From Effrenium voratum (lineage: Eukaryota > Sar > Dinophyceae > Suessiales > Symbiodiniaceae), in the NCBI GenBank assembly GCA_963377175.1, contig CAUJNA010001213.1, positions 799,001-863,000 of the forward strand: a stretch of 64,000 bases of DNA, given 5' to 3'. Positions 31,641 through 42,128 of this stretch are shown one piece after another. The translations under genes were made by a program, and so were the position numbers. Each line of letters opens with the position of its first letter. Position 1 is the stretch's first letter. The notes beneath the pieces were generated by a model. That model made no database searches. It had not been told where the DNA came from and saw only the letters and a list, made by a program, of their open reading frames with translations.

Positions 31641-32507
31641 GTCATTGGTTTGACTGTTTCCGGGGGTTGCTAAATCTGGGGGTAGTTTCCCTTGCAACTA
31701 GCTAATCGAAGGGCGCCGAGGGACCATTCCCAAATGGCCCCACTCTGCGCAAGCCAAGCACAACAAGGTACTTGGGTTTGAAAGTGGCAATTGTAGTTCT
31801 GAGCAGCACAGACTTAAGGCATTTTTGTCTTCAGACCTCCTAGTCAAAACCCAATTGGGTGTCTCCAAGCCACAGCCGGCTTCGGTATGGTCTTCCCTTG
31901 CCCTGTCCTGTTCCTCGATCGCTTCCCTTCCGCACCGAGGTTCATTCCGAATCGGGGCACTGGCCAGGGAATTGAAGTTGTTGTTTTTTTTTTTTTTTTT
32001 AAAGAGTAGAACTGCTATGCCGCTTGAGGCCAACTTATATAACTGAGTTGCCCCGTGGCGCCTTTTTTTCTCCTTCTTTGGGTAAGGGTTTTTCCAAAAA
32101 CACTCAACCAACCGAAAAATGTGCCCCTTTTTTTTCTCCCATGGCCACGGGCCATCTGAGTTATTCAGCACCTTGTGGTGCCCGGCTGGGCGAAGAAATT
32201 TGCCCGCCCTTCTCAGGTTGGATTTTACCGCGAAGCCTAGAGAACCACTGCCACAATTGTTGGCACTCCCCTCATCACCGCATTCCTAGGACTGAAGCCA
32301 ACCGCCACAACATAGTTTTTAGTTCTAGGCATGTGGTGTTGGGAGTCCCCGGAAGTTGTGGGTTCTCCTTTTTATATTTTAGGACCCCTTCAACCCCCCC
32401 CCCCCCCAGAAGTTGCGGCTCTCCTTTGCATTTTTTCCACCCCTTCCAACACATCGCGCTCCCCTCCCTCCCTCCCGCTGCGGCCCATTCCGGAAAAAAC
32501 CCAACAG

Positions 32508-32562
32508 ACTACCGAAGAAAGTGGGTACCAACTTATTCTAACCTCTCTACTGGAGGACCTAG
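32508..32562. mobile_element. MITE CTAGGTCC, copy 6 (right half only)
   Basis: Only the right part survives, from AGACTACCGAAGAAAG to CTACTGGAGGACCTAG. The left end is absent, an apparent truncation. Confidence 0.75.
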
Positions 32563-32645
32563 CCTCCTTGAACCACTCAAAACCTCGCTCCCAACAACCC
32601 CCCCCCCTCCCTTCCCCCACCCCTCCTTCCACTTGGTGTCCGCAG

Positions 32646-32722
32646 CCTCCCATGGCTACATCGGCACCGTGGGGGCCTTGGCCTGGGACGCGAGCGGCCT
32701 GCTGCTGGGCACCGAGGAGCAG
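32646..32722 (+). CDS. Candidate exon, WD40-like blade
   Basis: Acceptor TGTCCGCAG, then CC and codons reading SHGYIGTVGALAWDASGLLL followed by GTEEQ. The pattern G-x-V-x-A-L-A-W-D-x-S-G-x-L-L is the outer strand of a WD40 repeat and completes the blade begun at 30,915. The donor is probably GC at 32,723 (CAG/GCTTCC), phase 0. It joins VLLLEG of the exon at 37,062. Confidence 0.65.
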
Positions 32723-34033
32723 GCTTCCCGACCTCGGAACTCGGAGCTCGGAAGACGGCGCCAAGGCGGTCCTTCCCAAGAAATAGCTCCCCGTTTTTTT
32801 TTTTTTTTGTTTGTTTGTTTGTTGGGAGGGTTTCCTTTGTTTTCCACTCACCAGGCAAATATATATATATATATATATGTGTGTTGCCGGGGTCCGATCT
32901 TTCCAGCCAAGGGTCGTCCGGGAGATGGCTGCGCTCAGTTGCTTTAAGTTAGCGGCGCACGTGGCTTTGGCCGTTTTGACAGGGAAGCCCTCAGGGAATG
33001 CGGCCAGGGCTTGGGTCGTTGTACTGGGAAACCCAAAATACATGCCAGCCAGGAGCTGTTTTTTTGAGTTGGTACCTGGCCTGAATTGTGTTCTGCACAA
33101 GGGAGACGAGCCATACAAGTTCATTTGTTTTGAGTTGGTCTTTTTCTCGGTGCTTTACAGCCAATAAGGGGTCCCACCGTTAAGATACACCAACTTCACC
33201 TCAAGCTACCTTCCAGCTTTTCTGGTTGCTGGGAGGAAGGCTAAGTTTTAGGGTTCATTCCCGAACCTCCCTCGCGTCTTACGAGCGCACCTATTGGTTT
33301 GCATATGCAAACTCGTTGCTAAACTTACTATGCCGGGTTCAGGTATATGGGTTTTGGATGAGGTCATAGGCCAGTTGTATAAGTGGCACATGCCTCACAA
33401 GCTTATTGGCGGTAGATCACCATCCATAGCTCCGCAACCCATACCTAAAAAACTCCCTTGAAATTCTCACTTGCTTGCCCAAAGCCGACCTGTTGACCAT
33501 TTGGTCCATGTTAAGTCATGGGCCCAACATTAACCCTTGATTTTGGGGTCCTTTGGGCATCACCCAAATACCAGCGGCTGTTTCTGGATTGCCCTGTGCG
33601 TTTTTCCTCATCACCTGTGGGGCAAGCAGAAAGTGAGGTTTTGTTTGATGGGGCGGTGTTTCAAGAGAAAACGTACGACACTCAGAATGACTTGGCAATA
33701 GATGGAGAAAACCCTTGAACCTCTGATGGGGAACCTCCTTTTGGATGAACAATTGATGGCATGCTGATGCACAAGCACACCGCCAAGTAGGGGAACCTCC
33801 TTTTGGATGGTTTTCACTAAGGAAACCACGTGGAAACAACACATCAGGCATTAATCTTGAGAGAGAACGATGTACCCCAAGCAAATCGCCTTTTGACATT
33901 GAAGCGGATGACTTCTGAGAAGCCCATGCTTGAGCGCAGCATCGGCTCGTCCGAGCTAAATTCGAGCTACCGAATTTCAAGTTACATGTTGGAGCTGGCT
34001 GAATTTGACTGCCCATCTCACTCCTGATTCACT
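32723..34033. other. Intron of the large gene, upstream of the nested gene
   Basis: Holds a short TA/TG microsatellite (32,862-32,884) and a family F copy (33,487-33,560). Tandem-like duplicates of GGGGAACCTCCTTTTGGATG occur at 33,728 and 33,789. A GC-rich piece at 32,930-33,020 is open (FKLAAHVALAVLTGKPSGNA) but would break the phase of the large gene. The promoter of the nested gene should lie in the last few hundred bases. I see no TATA box. Confidence 0.4.
33487..33560. repeat. Interspersed repeat family F, copy 2
   Basis: CGACCTGTTGACCATTTGGT, GTTAAGTCATGGGCCC and GGGGTCCTTTGGGCATCACC. Confidence 0.6.
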
Positions 34034-36101
34034 ATGCTCGGCCTTGCGCTGCTTGCGTCTGGCTTTGTTTTGGAGCGGGTCGGAGCTGCGCGCGTGGGTC
34101 TTCACGAAGACGCCTCGGCTTCTTTGGTCCAGGTGAGCACCGCTTGGCCAGGCGATGAGCTTGAGATCTGTGAGGTTGCCACTGGTCTCCAGGTGCGACC
34201 CACCAGCACCTGCGCAGATTTCGCCGGACTCGGTGCCCTGGACGCCTCCAGGAGACCCGAGCTGGGCTCGACATGTAAAGCGAGCTTGAAGATACAGGCG
34301 CTGAGAGGCGAGGTCGAAGCCGCGCAGATGCTGCTGCGCATTCCGTCCACTCCGAGCTCACGGCGAACCGGCGCTACTTTGAGGTCGAAGGGATTCCAGG
34401 GATTGCCACCAGGTGTGGACTGCAAGATTCTGCAAGTAGCTCGACTGCTATTGGGTTGGATCTTTAGACCTTAACTTTTTGAGGGAAATCAAGGGGTTTC
34501 CCACTAAACCCCGACAACAGTTAAACTGTCTGCAGGGGGGGTTCGTTGCAGCAACTAAGGTAGGCTTTGTCTTCACCAACACTTCGGCGCGTGTGCCCGG
34601 CAGTGGAGGTGGTTGGCGCCCTGACCCACTACGACCCTCGGTTGTGCAAAAAGCGAATCCACCTGTTGACCTTTTGACCTTTTCCGATTTTGGGATCCGA
34701 TTTGGGATCCGATTTGGGATCCGATTTTGGGATCCTTGTTCCCAAACTTAGCCATGACCCCAAAAGGTTGACTTTTTAGTTCCAGGTTGTTTGGGCCACT
34801 GAGGGCCATTGGGGCCATCAGATTCTGCCGTAGTTCCAAGCAACTTGGCGCAGCCGCTTTGGCTGCAATGCTCTGTGAGCACGCAGGCAGCGGCAGGACA
34901 TCACGACGCAGAGCTCTTCCTGACTTTGCAACCCGGAGGATCACTTTGCATTGGCCTTGCTCTTGAGATCTGGGATGGACCTATCCCTTCCCTGGAGCAG
35001 AGCCAGACAGGGACCGCTTGGCGAGGGAAGTGGCGACCCCGAGAGTTCGAGCCCTACTATGGGCCAGACTACTGGGAACAGAACAAGCAGCTTTGGTTTG
35101 ACTTGATGCTGGAACATCGCACTCCACCTGATATGGTCCAGAAGCATCCTAGACCTTTGGATGATTTTGTGTACCTCAGCGGCAAGGGTACCAAGTGGTT
35201 AGGCATCCTGAATGTTGGTACATACAGCTCCGGACGTGAAGGTGGCTGCCCAAGCTTCACAGATGCTGATATGAAGATTATTTTGGAGACCATTCAACAA
35301 ACTCTAGAAGAGCTCAAGGCGAAAGGTCTTGACAAACGAAGCTATGTATACGGATTTGACGAGGTGCCTGCAACTTGTGAGCCTCAACTTCGACAAGTCT
35401 TTGGCGCTGTGAAAGGTTCCTTCCCGGGGTTGAAGACCATGGCAGCGATCAACTGGCAACACATGCCCACAGATTTGCCCCTTGACGTTTGGGTTTTGCA
35501 ATACCAACTGTTTGATCAATTTGACCCCGTATATTTTAGCAACTGGACTGGGGCACAGAAGGAACTCTGGCTCTATCATTGTATTGAACCCAGCGGCCTC
35601 GACTATTTGAATACCTTTGCGGAACGGCCATCGATTCAGGGGCGGTTGCTCTTCTGGCTGGCTGCGCTTTGGGAGATACAATTTGGACATCCCACTGGCT
35701 GGCTGTATTACGAGATGAATGTTTGGAAGCCTTGCAACGGGCCAAGCTGTGGCGGGGCGGTGTCCAAGCATCCCGTGGTCTGGGTTGGTGACAGTGACTT
35801 GCAAAGAACTGCATTTACCGATTGGCCTGAAGCCAATTTCATTTGGCAAGGGGAATACGATGATCTTTTTGCCAATGGCGACGGGCAGTTTATCTATCCA
35901 TGCCCTGATGGGCCCTGTGGAAGCATTCGCCTGGATGCCATCCGCGATGGTTTGGAAGATTGGGAACTCTTCCGTGCATTGGGCAAGCGAGCTGTGCCAT
36001 TAATCAAGCAGCTGGTGCAATCCCCCACCAAGTGGAATGCTGATCCATCTCTTCTTCAATCCATCCGTGCTGAAGCTGCAAAGCTGCTTGCAAATGTGTA
36101 G
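34034..36101 (+). CDS. GH123/DUF4091-like secreted glycoside hydrolase (three exons)
   Basis: Complete-looking gene nested in an intron of the large gene. Exon 1 (34,034-34,435, 134 codons) starts at ATG with a hydrophobic signal-like segment (MLGLALLASGFVLERVGAA). SLKIQALRGEVEAAQMLL matches the N-terminal beta domain of the family. Exon 2 (from 34,560 to about 34,632-34,640) carries VGFVFTNTSA and GGWRPDPLRP, the conserved GW-PDPL turn. Exon 3 (about 34,804-36,101) has LAQPLWLQCSV, LALEIWDGPIP, the barrel segment SYVYGFDEVPATC with the adjacent Asp-Glu pair (35,358-35,363) used for catalysis in GH123, and the C-terminal AIRDGLEDWELFRAL of DUF4091. Total about 590 residues, normal for the family. 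Known GH123 members are beta-N-acetylgalactosaminidases; the substrate here is inferred only. Intron 1 is phase 0 GT-AG. The intron 2 donor is ambiguous: GT at 34,641 breaks frame, GA at 34,633 keeps it. Confidence 0.85.
34436..34559 (+). mobile_element. Introner: family B cassette forming intron 1 of the hydrolase gene
   Basis: The intron equals one cassette. GTAG (34,436-34,439) is followed by the element CTCGACTGCT...GCAACTAAG (34,440-34,559), then GTAG again (34,560-34,563) at the start of exon 2. The first GTAG supplies the GT donor, and the element's own AAG end supplies the acceptor. The left end CTCGACTGC and right end GCAACTAAG are imperfect inverted repeats. The same sequence family sits at 8557, 17,625, 38,976 and 51,635. 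Confidence 0.9.
34641..34803 (+). other. Intron 2 of the hydrolase gene, family F repeat plus minisatellite
   Basis: Noncoding between the conserved PDPL turn and LAQPLW. It contains family F words (GACCTTTTGACCTTTTCC, CATGACCCCAAAAGGTTGAC) and four units of GGGATCCGATTTT (about 34,685-34,738). An in-frame TGA at 34,800-34,802 bars exon 3 from starting earlier than 34,804. Exact donor unresolved (34,633 GA or 34,641 GT). Confidence 0.7.
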
Positions 36102-37061
36102 CTATCGCCGCGGGTCCGGTTCGCTGGAACTGTTTGTTCACCCAATGCCTGGGGTGGATTTCAATGTTGCTGATGCCATGCTTGTTTGAAATGCCCCATT
36201 GAGATGCAGTTGCATTCGGTTCTGAAATGGCTATTCTGGATTCAAGCATAAATAGACATGTTTGCAGCCCAGAGATGCTTGCGTGCTGGCGTAAAAAAAG
36301 ACAAGACTGGGCAATCTACCCAACGAATTGAGAAGAGATGCTCGCAACATCTACCCTCGGGTCGACCTCTGTGGCATGGTCGATAATCATAGGGGACCCC
36401 AAAACCTTCAGGGGGCAACGTCCGGGATCTTATGCTGGGGATCTTCCTTACGAATAATTGTTGCCCAAAGTTTAACGGCGGGTCTCGGTATAGGTCCTGT
36501 ACTGGGATCGTGAATCACTGTGGGATTCTCGGAAGATGATGCCGGTTTCGCGGAGTATCTTGAAGCCAGGCCCTGCCTCAATCGCCATGCGGGGTTACCC
36601 CCTGTCAGGTTCCATGAAAATTGGTGGGAGGGTACCCTCTCTCTCACTAACATGGCACCTGACAGGCGGTCCCTCCAAGAGGAAACGGATCTTCCAGGTA
36701 CCCTCCCACAAATGCCATGGTAGTGGGAGGAAGGGGAAGTACTTTCTGTTTCAAATGTCTTTTTGCCTGTCTTCCAGTGTCAATCAGGAGACTGGAGCTC
36801 TTGCCGCTTTGAGTGGCTTGCAAACGAGGACATGGGTCGGTTGTTCAAGTGCATTGATTCCATTTACCCAAAATTTATTGGTAACCAAGCCCAGCGGATC
36901 CAGCTACCACTATAGTGGGTCACCAACCATTTTCCTTTTGTTTTTTAAAGGGTACATGGAATCACTGGGAAGGAAGCCGCCCTAAGGCCAAAAGAAAAAA
37001 AGTGGCTGGAGACCCACTGGAGGCCCACTGGAGCCACTGGATGCCGTTTTGCGCGGCGCAG
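36102..37061. other. 3' flank of the nested gene and remaining host intron
   Basis: About 190 bases after the stop there is a short A-run (36,292-36,298) that could be a remnant poly-A tail, but it is too short to argue from. Words like GGTTACCCCCTGTCAGGTTC and CACCTGACAGGCGGTCCC at 36,590-36,675 form an inverted pair. Nothing else recognised. Confidence 0.4.
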
Positions 37062-37171
37062 GTGCTCCTCCTGGAGGGCCCCCCGTCGTCCTTGGCGCAG
37101 CACTTAACCGAGGAGTGGGGCCACACGATCAGCGGAGGCCTGTGGACCGGAGGCCGGGCGTCGGCGCCTGG
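37062..37171 (+). CDS. Candidate exon, WD40-like blade
   Basis: Acceptor GCGGCGCAG, then phase-0 codons reading VLLLEGPPSSLAQHLTEEWG and HTISGGLWTGGRASAPG, strongly GC3-biased. It continues directly from LLLGTEEQ at 32,722, giving the strand EEQVLLLEG across the 4.3-kb intron that houses the hydrolase gene. GT donor at 37,172, phase 2. Confidence 0.6.
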
Positions 37172-37548
37172 GTCCGTTGCTCCGCTGCGGCGAGCTAGGG
37201 CGTCTTGCCTGAGGGTCCTGGACTTGGATTTGTATTTTTTAAGTTGTCTAAGAAACCAACTGCGGGAAATCCTACAGGAAACCCCTGATTTTGGGTATTT
37301 GGCCAACTTCCTGTAGAATTTCCTGCTGGTTTCTATGAAATTTGGGGTTTGGAGTTTGGACCGTAGTGGTAAACCAGTTTGGACTTGTTCTACTTCCATG
37401 CGCTCAGGAAGTGAGACGGGAGCCCTTGCAAAGCTCTCAAGGCTTCGGATTGGGGAGCATTGATTTTTTTGGAGTTCGCGGGGTGCGAACTCCATTTCGC
37501 CCAAAGTTGAAACCAGGCGAAGCCATGGTTTAGCTGGGGTATCATCAT

Positions 37549-37670
37549 CTGGGTCCCACAGCTAGGTGACAACTTTTAGCCGTTTCTTTTTTGGGGGGAG
37601 GGTTCCCCTACTTAAATAGACTACAGAAAGAAGGGTACCCTTATTCAAACCTGTCTACTGGAGGACCTAG
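37549..37670. mobile_element. MITE CTAGGTCC, copy 7
   Basis: 122 bp. The left end CTGGGTCCCACAGCTAG has substitutions, the right end CTACTGGAGGACCTAG is intact. Flanked by ATCAT on both sides, so the duplication is 4 or 5 bp here. Confidence 0.85.
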
Positions 37671-38467
37671 ATCATATTAGGGTTTCTTAGGTCATGCGGT
37701 TCTGCCTGAAGAGCACGGCAGCTCGTGCTGTGCAGGTGACCTTTTTTTGGGTGGCAGCAATTCCCGCGAGGCTTCCCAAGAAGTAACTCGTCTTCGCACA
37801 CCTCTGTCAGTGTGCATGGTTGGAGGATGGAGGCACAGGCTGCTGGCAACCAAAAAGTCATTGACCCGCGTCTTGACTCAACTCTCGCACCTTTTTTTTG
37901 TCTCCCAAGCTATCGTATGAGTCTCTGTTGTGAGGGACTCTTGTTCTTTGGCGGGTTTTTCCAGGGACGCCGCAAAGAAACCACCAGAGCATGCTAGGGC
38001 TCCCTGCCCGCTCCCTTTAGAGGGGTCTCTCCTGAACCAGAAAAAGCAGGTTCCACGAGCGAGGATGTTGCCCGCAGAACGTTTTGCCCAGTTAAGCATC
38101 GGGGCTGCCCGAAGAGTTGGATGGTTGTTTTTGAGGGCGACGTCTCCATTGGTTTGCCCAAGGCTTGTTTTATCGCCTTTGGTTTGGTTGCCCCTTTAAA
38201 TGGAACCGACCTTTTTACCTTGATTTCTTTTTCGGTCACAACAGGTTACCTTCTTGTCCAGCAACATTACTGATCCCAAAGGTCCTGAAAGACAATGTTT
38301 CCCCTGAAAATGGCCCCAAGGTCCAAATTTCACAAGTGGCTGCGGCTCAAAAAAACAGTACCAAAATGGAACCTTGGTAAGTGGAAACATGGACCAAAAC
38401 CCGCGCCCCTCCTGTTTAATTTTCAGCCACAAGTTCATCTCCTGTCCAGCAAACAGCTGGTGTCAAG

Positions 38468-38616
38468 CAACCCGCACCACTTGGCCCCACACTGTGGCAA
38501 TCTGGACGTCCCAACCCGCGAACCCGGTCGCTTGGGTCGGAGGGTCGTTTCGCCAGGCGCGGTCTGGGACTTTGTGCAGGACCCCTGGGGGCGATGGATC
38601 GCTGCAGATCAGTCCG
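38468..38616 (+). CDS. Candidate exon, propeller segment
   Basis: Reads NPHHLAPHCGNLDVPTREPG, then RRVVSPGAVWDFVQDPWG and RWIAADQSG. VWDFVQDPWGRWIAADQSG is a convincing blade. The acceptor may be TCAAG at 38,467 or, for a shorter exon, CGGAG at 38,542. Both give the required phase 2. The donor is probably GA (TCCG/GAGAGG), phase 1. Confidence 0.6.
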
Positions 38617-38975
38617 GAGAGGCCTATCAGCAAAAACAAATCGGGGTTTTCCCAATTTGGGCATGGATCAAAATTAAACCACCAGGAATTGGACAACAGG
38701 TGGTCCACCAGGAGACCACAGGTTTTGGTCCATTCGACTTTCCAAGGCAAATTATTTTGGGGTTGCCGGGTACCTATTTTTGACCAGCCATTGGACATCA
38801 GCTTCCCTCCAATTGGCTTAACATGGACAGCGACTCAAAAAGAACAACTTGAAATAGATATGTAGATTATTACAGGTTACCCATGAAGCGTGGCGCCCCG
38901 CGGGGGGTTTGACATGCTCATTTGAGAGACAGATGTCACAGTTCATTCGCCAATCCAATCAAGGGTTCACCTTGA

Positions 38976-39095
38976 CTGCTATTGGGCAACGGATCTTTAG
39001 ACTTTAACTTTTTGGTTGAAATCAAGGTGGGTTTTCCGAACTAAACCCAACAAAAGTGATCCACTTTTTGCAGGGGGGTCAACAGCAACCAAGAT
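38976..39095. repeat. Interspersed cassette family B, copy 4
   Basis: CTTGACTGCTATTGGGCAAC, GGATCTTTAGACTTTAACTT and ACTTTTTGCAGGGGGGTC, ending CAGCAACCAAG. Ends are inverted (CTTGACTGC / GCAACCAAG). No target duplication visible. Confidence 0.75.
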
Positions 39096-39111
39096 TACAG
39101 GTTACCCTGAA

Positions 39112-39188
39112 TTGGTGGTTTGGATGGGTGGATTGAATGGTTTGGAGATTTGAACCCCTGGCTTTTGTAGAGGGTAAATCGGAACCAT
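39112..39188. repeat. tRNA-like interspersed repeat family L, copy 5
   Basis: GGTGGTTTGGATGGGTGG, GAGATTTGAACCCCTGGC and TTTTGTAGAGGGTAAATC. Confidence 0.6.
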
Positions 39189-39359
39189 GCCAACCATGGG
39201 GTCAACCATTCAACCATGATTGACCTTTGGGTTGACCATGATGCTGCGGATATGAATTTGACTGACTCCCATTTTATTACTAGGGGGGTGGCTCCCCCTC
39301 CAAAAGTGGTTTGATTCCCCACTTAACCCATGGTAGGGTGGATGGCCTAAGCATGCATG

Positions 39360-39420
39360 GTTGAAACCATCACGTTCATTTGTATTTTCAGGGAATCGAA
39401 TCATTCCAGGGTTGAACCAA
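39360..39420. repeat. Interspersed repeat family O, copy 4
   Basis: GAAACCATCACGTTCATTTG, TTTCAGGGAATCGAATCATT and CCAGGGTTGAACC. Confidence 0.5.
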
Positions 39421-39444
39421 TTCTCACTTGCAACCAAAGCTAGT

Positions 39445-39520
39445 CGACCTTTTCACCTTTTGGTTTCCCTGATGTGGTCCATAGTAAAGATTCCAAAGGT
39501 CAACCTTTTTATTTCCGGGT
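39445..39520. repeat. Interspersed repeat family F, copy 3
   Basis: AGTCGACCTTTTCACCTTTT, GGTTTCCCTGATGTGGTCC and CCAAAGGTCAACC. Confidence 0.55.
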
Positions 39521-40100
39521 CTACTAGCTATAGGCAAGTGAGAATTTGATGACATTCAGGAGCCCTTTGTGACGTCCTGTTCAAGCATGAACTCGTTCAC
39601 AGTGCTGATCAGGGGTGATATTGGAAGCTAGTAGTGTTTATAAGCGACAAAAAGAAAGGACCACGGAGGTCACAGGCCATTGCATCCTTCAATTTGCAAT
39701 GGCTCTGAGTCAGTCCTGCTCCCCCCCCGAGTTTTGACAACAGACCAATCTGGAGCCCTGCCTGACAGGGCCAAGCAGGAAGTTGGCCTTGGATATCCTG
39801 GGCCCCTTGAAGGAATTTGAAGGATACCCTCCCACCAACCAACATGGAAGCTAACAAGAGGCCCGAAAGTCGTTTTTCTGCAGGGGTTTGCGCACAAACC
39901 CATGTTTGGTGGGAGGGTTAGATTTGGGCCGATCAGCAAAACTGTGTGTGTTTTCCACATTTTTTTGCCATCAGATTTACGTCCAATTGACCTATGAAAC
40001 CAAACAAGAAGAGCAACCAGCCTCCAGCCTCCAAACCACCAATTTCCAAGCCAAACATGCTGATCACCTTTAATCCCCCGCGTCAGCGCACTTTCCAGAG

Positions 40101-40252
40101 ACGAGCGCGCGGGTTTCGTCGGGGTCCATGGGCGCCCCGAGTTGATCTTCTTCACGGTGAACGGCGGCAGACTCGAACTCCGGCACCGCTTCGAAGTGCC
40201 CGGCCCCGTCTTCAGCCTGAAGATCCTCGATGGATATCTCCTGGCCCGGGGC
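40101..40252 (+). CDS. Candidate exon, propeller blade
   Basis: Strong GC3 bias. Reads GVHGRPELIFFTVNGGRLEL, RHRFEVPGPVFSLKI and LDGYLLARG. Three hydrophobic strands with tight turns, as in one propeller blade. Acceptor TTTCCAGAG (or TTTCCAG two bases earlier) and a GC donor (CGGGGC/GCCAAA) give phase 1 in and phase 0 out. Confidence 0.65.
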
Positions 40253-40278
40253 GCCAAACCGCCGAGAAAAAATCGAAC

Positions 40279-40394
40279 CATGGGGTGTTGGGACACATTT
40301 TTCACTAATTGTTGCTTTTTGTGGTTTGGTGGTTGGAATCCAACCACTTAACTGCTAAGACTTATTTGTTTGCTTCTCTTCCAACGTAACCAAG
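40279..40394. mobile_element. TIR cassette family H, copy 3
   Basis: 116 bp from CATGGGGTGTTGGGAC to CCAACGTAACCAAG, with the internal inverted pair GGTTGGAATCCAACC. Flanking duplication no longer recognisable. Confidence 0.75.
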
Positions 40395-40770
40395 GATAAC
40401 CAGCTGTTGGCTTTCGCTGGGAAGCAGCCGTTTGGTGTGGCCTTGCTGGGAAACTGAAAGCTGGTTTACACCTTTTGCGGCGAAACATGCTTAAGTAAAC
40501 GGGGTTAGCATCCATGGCCCCCAAAGGATCCCCGCAAAACCTCCGTAACCTTCGTAACTGCGGGTGTAGGAAGCTTTGGGAACCCATACATTCCCACAAC
40601 CGAACCCCCCTTCCTACGAAAAGCATGCGTTTTGCCCTGCATGCTGCACCAAATTCGACCCTGACCTTCGCGCACGGGCTTCAGGGATACTGCCAAAGGA
40701 CTTCCACCCCAAATTGCACCACGTAGCGCAGCGTTTCGACATGTTGAGCCCATTTATACTGTGGATGGCT

Positions 40771-40870
40771 GCGAAACCCATTTCACACCATCTAAGAAAC
40801 CATGGGATGATGATTCCCCCTGTACATACCAACAAACAATGGCTTCCCATGCTTTCAAAGAGGTGCAGGT
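40771..40870. repeat. Interspersed repeat family O, copy 5 (reverse)
   Basis: GAAACCCATTTCACACCATC, ATTCCCCCTGTACATACCAA and GGCTTCCCATGCTTTC. Ends GAAACCCATTTC / GGGAAGCATGCTTTC-like are loosely inverted. Confidence 0.55.
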
Positions 40871-41118
40871 TTTCGTCCACTGTAGTGAAGCTGCTTCAAT
40901 CAGCATCTTGTTCATTTCCCAATGGAAATTAATTATAGGATATGACCTCTGCCCCTGCTCCCGAAACTCTGGCCTTAGGGCTTGAGGCGTTGGGAAAGAC
41001 GGGGCTTGGCACCCAATCGTAAATCTCTAGCTTGGCGCTCGCCGTACTTCAGCGGGGAGTCCCTGGCTGGTCTTTAGGATTTAGTTTGGTCTATCGTGCC
41101 AGAAGTTTTGGACAACCC

Positions 41119-41239
41119 CTAGGTCCCCCAGTAGTGCCCTTTTACCGTTTCTTGTTTGGTGGAGGGTTCCTCTAGTAAAATAGACGACAGAAAAAAAGCA
41201 GGCACCAACTTCTTCTAACCTCTCTATTGGAGGACCTAG
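41119..41239. mobile_element. MITE CTAGGTCC, copy 8
   Basis: 121 bp, both termini intact (CTAGGTCCCCCAGTAG and CTATTGGAGGACCTAG). ACCC occurs directly before and after, a perfect 4-bp duplication. Confidence 0.95.
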
Positions 41240-42128
41240 ACCCTGTGTTTCTTTCGCTTTCCCACCAGGTGGCTACAGCCCCTTGGCTCAGCATGCTCGC
41301 TTTGGCTGAAAGAAGGATGCCTTAGATGAGAGTGGGCCGTTTTTTTTCGGGGTGGTCCTTGTGGTTCCCTGATTTTCCTTGTGTCCCGGTTCGGCTGGCA
41401 GCCAAAAGCTATACCATTATACCAGCATGTTGTGAGATGTTGTGAGGCTTCCCCTTGTCATTTAGGCAAAGGAAATGAGGAGACCGTTCCCGTGGTCAAC
41501 GAACTTTTTACTCATTGACTGGGTGTCCAGCACGTTAAGCACCAGAGCCACCCTTATTCCGGCTTCGTTTTTCCAGGATGGGCACCGATTGAATCGGCAA
41601 GCCCTCCAAAATGTTTGACTGTTGGAGGATTGAGGGACCCGTAAGCCGACCCCTTTATCCACAAGCCTGTTGCACCAAAGGCTTTTCACGGCCTAGAGAG
41701 GGGGCCATTTGCATTTGGGGCTTGTCCTATCTGTTTTTGGATGTCAGGGAAGTACTGGGTGTGGAGAAGGGGAGAGGGGTTCTGCTGGCGATTTGCGATA
41801 TGCGTGTTGAACAAAGGAAGGTTTCTGTGTCCAGCAGATTTGTTTTTTCGGCCTTGGATTGGTAGTGGACGCAGTGGGAGCCTCTGGCTGAACCCGGAAC
41901 TCGGACTTGCCTCACTGTTTGTTGGTTTGCTTGCCACGTTTTAGATCAGAAAGAACCCAGGACGTTGTTTGGGCCAGTCAACCCAGGAAGCGAGATGTTA
42001 GCCCTTGATGGAAGCCATTCAAGTACTGCTTCTCTTGGAACTGTGCACCCCACCTTGCGCTGGCTCCTGGTAGAGGCGGCTTTCCGTGTCAAACAAATGG
42101 ACATCTAATCGCTTGAGGTGACCTCCAT

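Noticed and set aside
32024..32947. 307-codon + strand frame
   Set aside because: It overlaps the true exon at 32,646 in the same frame by chance. The rest lacks codon bias, contains poly-C and (TA)n translations and a MITE remnant.
33830..34033. Spliced-leader relic upstream of the hydrolase gene
   Set aside because: No match to the dinoflagellate leader. TTTCAAGTTAC at 33,976 is only a short chance resemblance.
34809..34811. TTG at 34,809 as a start codon for the hydrolase
   Set aside because: Upstream exons supply an ATG, a signal peptide and the N-terminal domain of the family. This position is inside exon 3.
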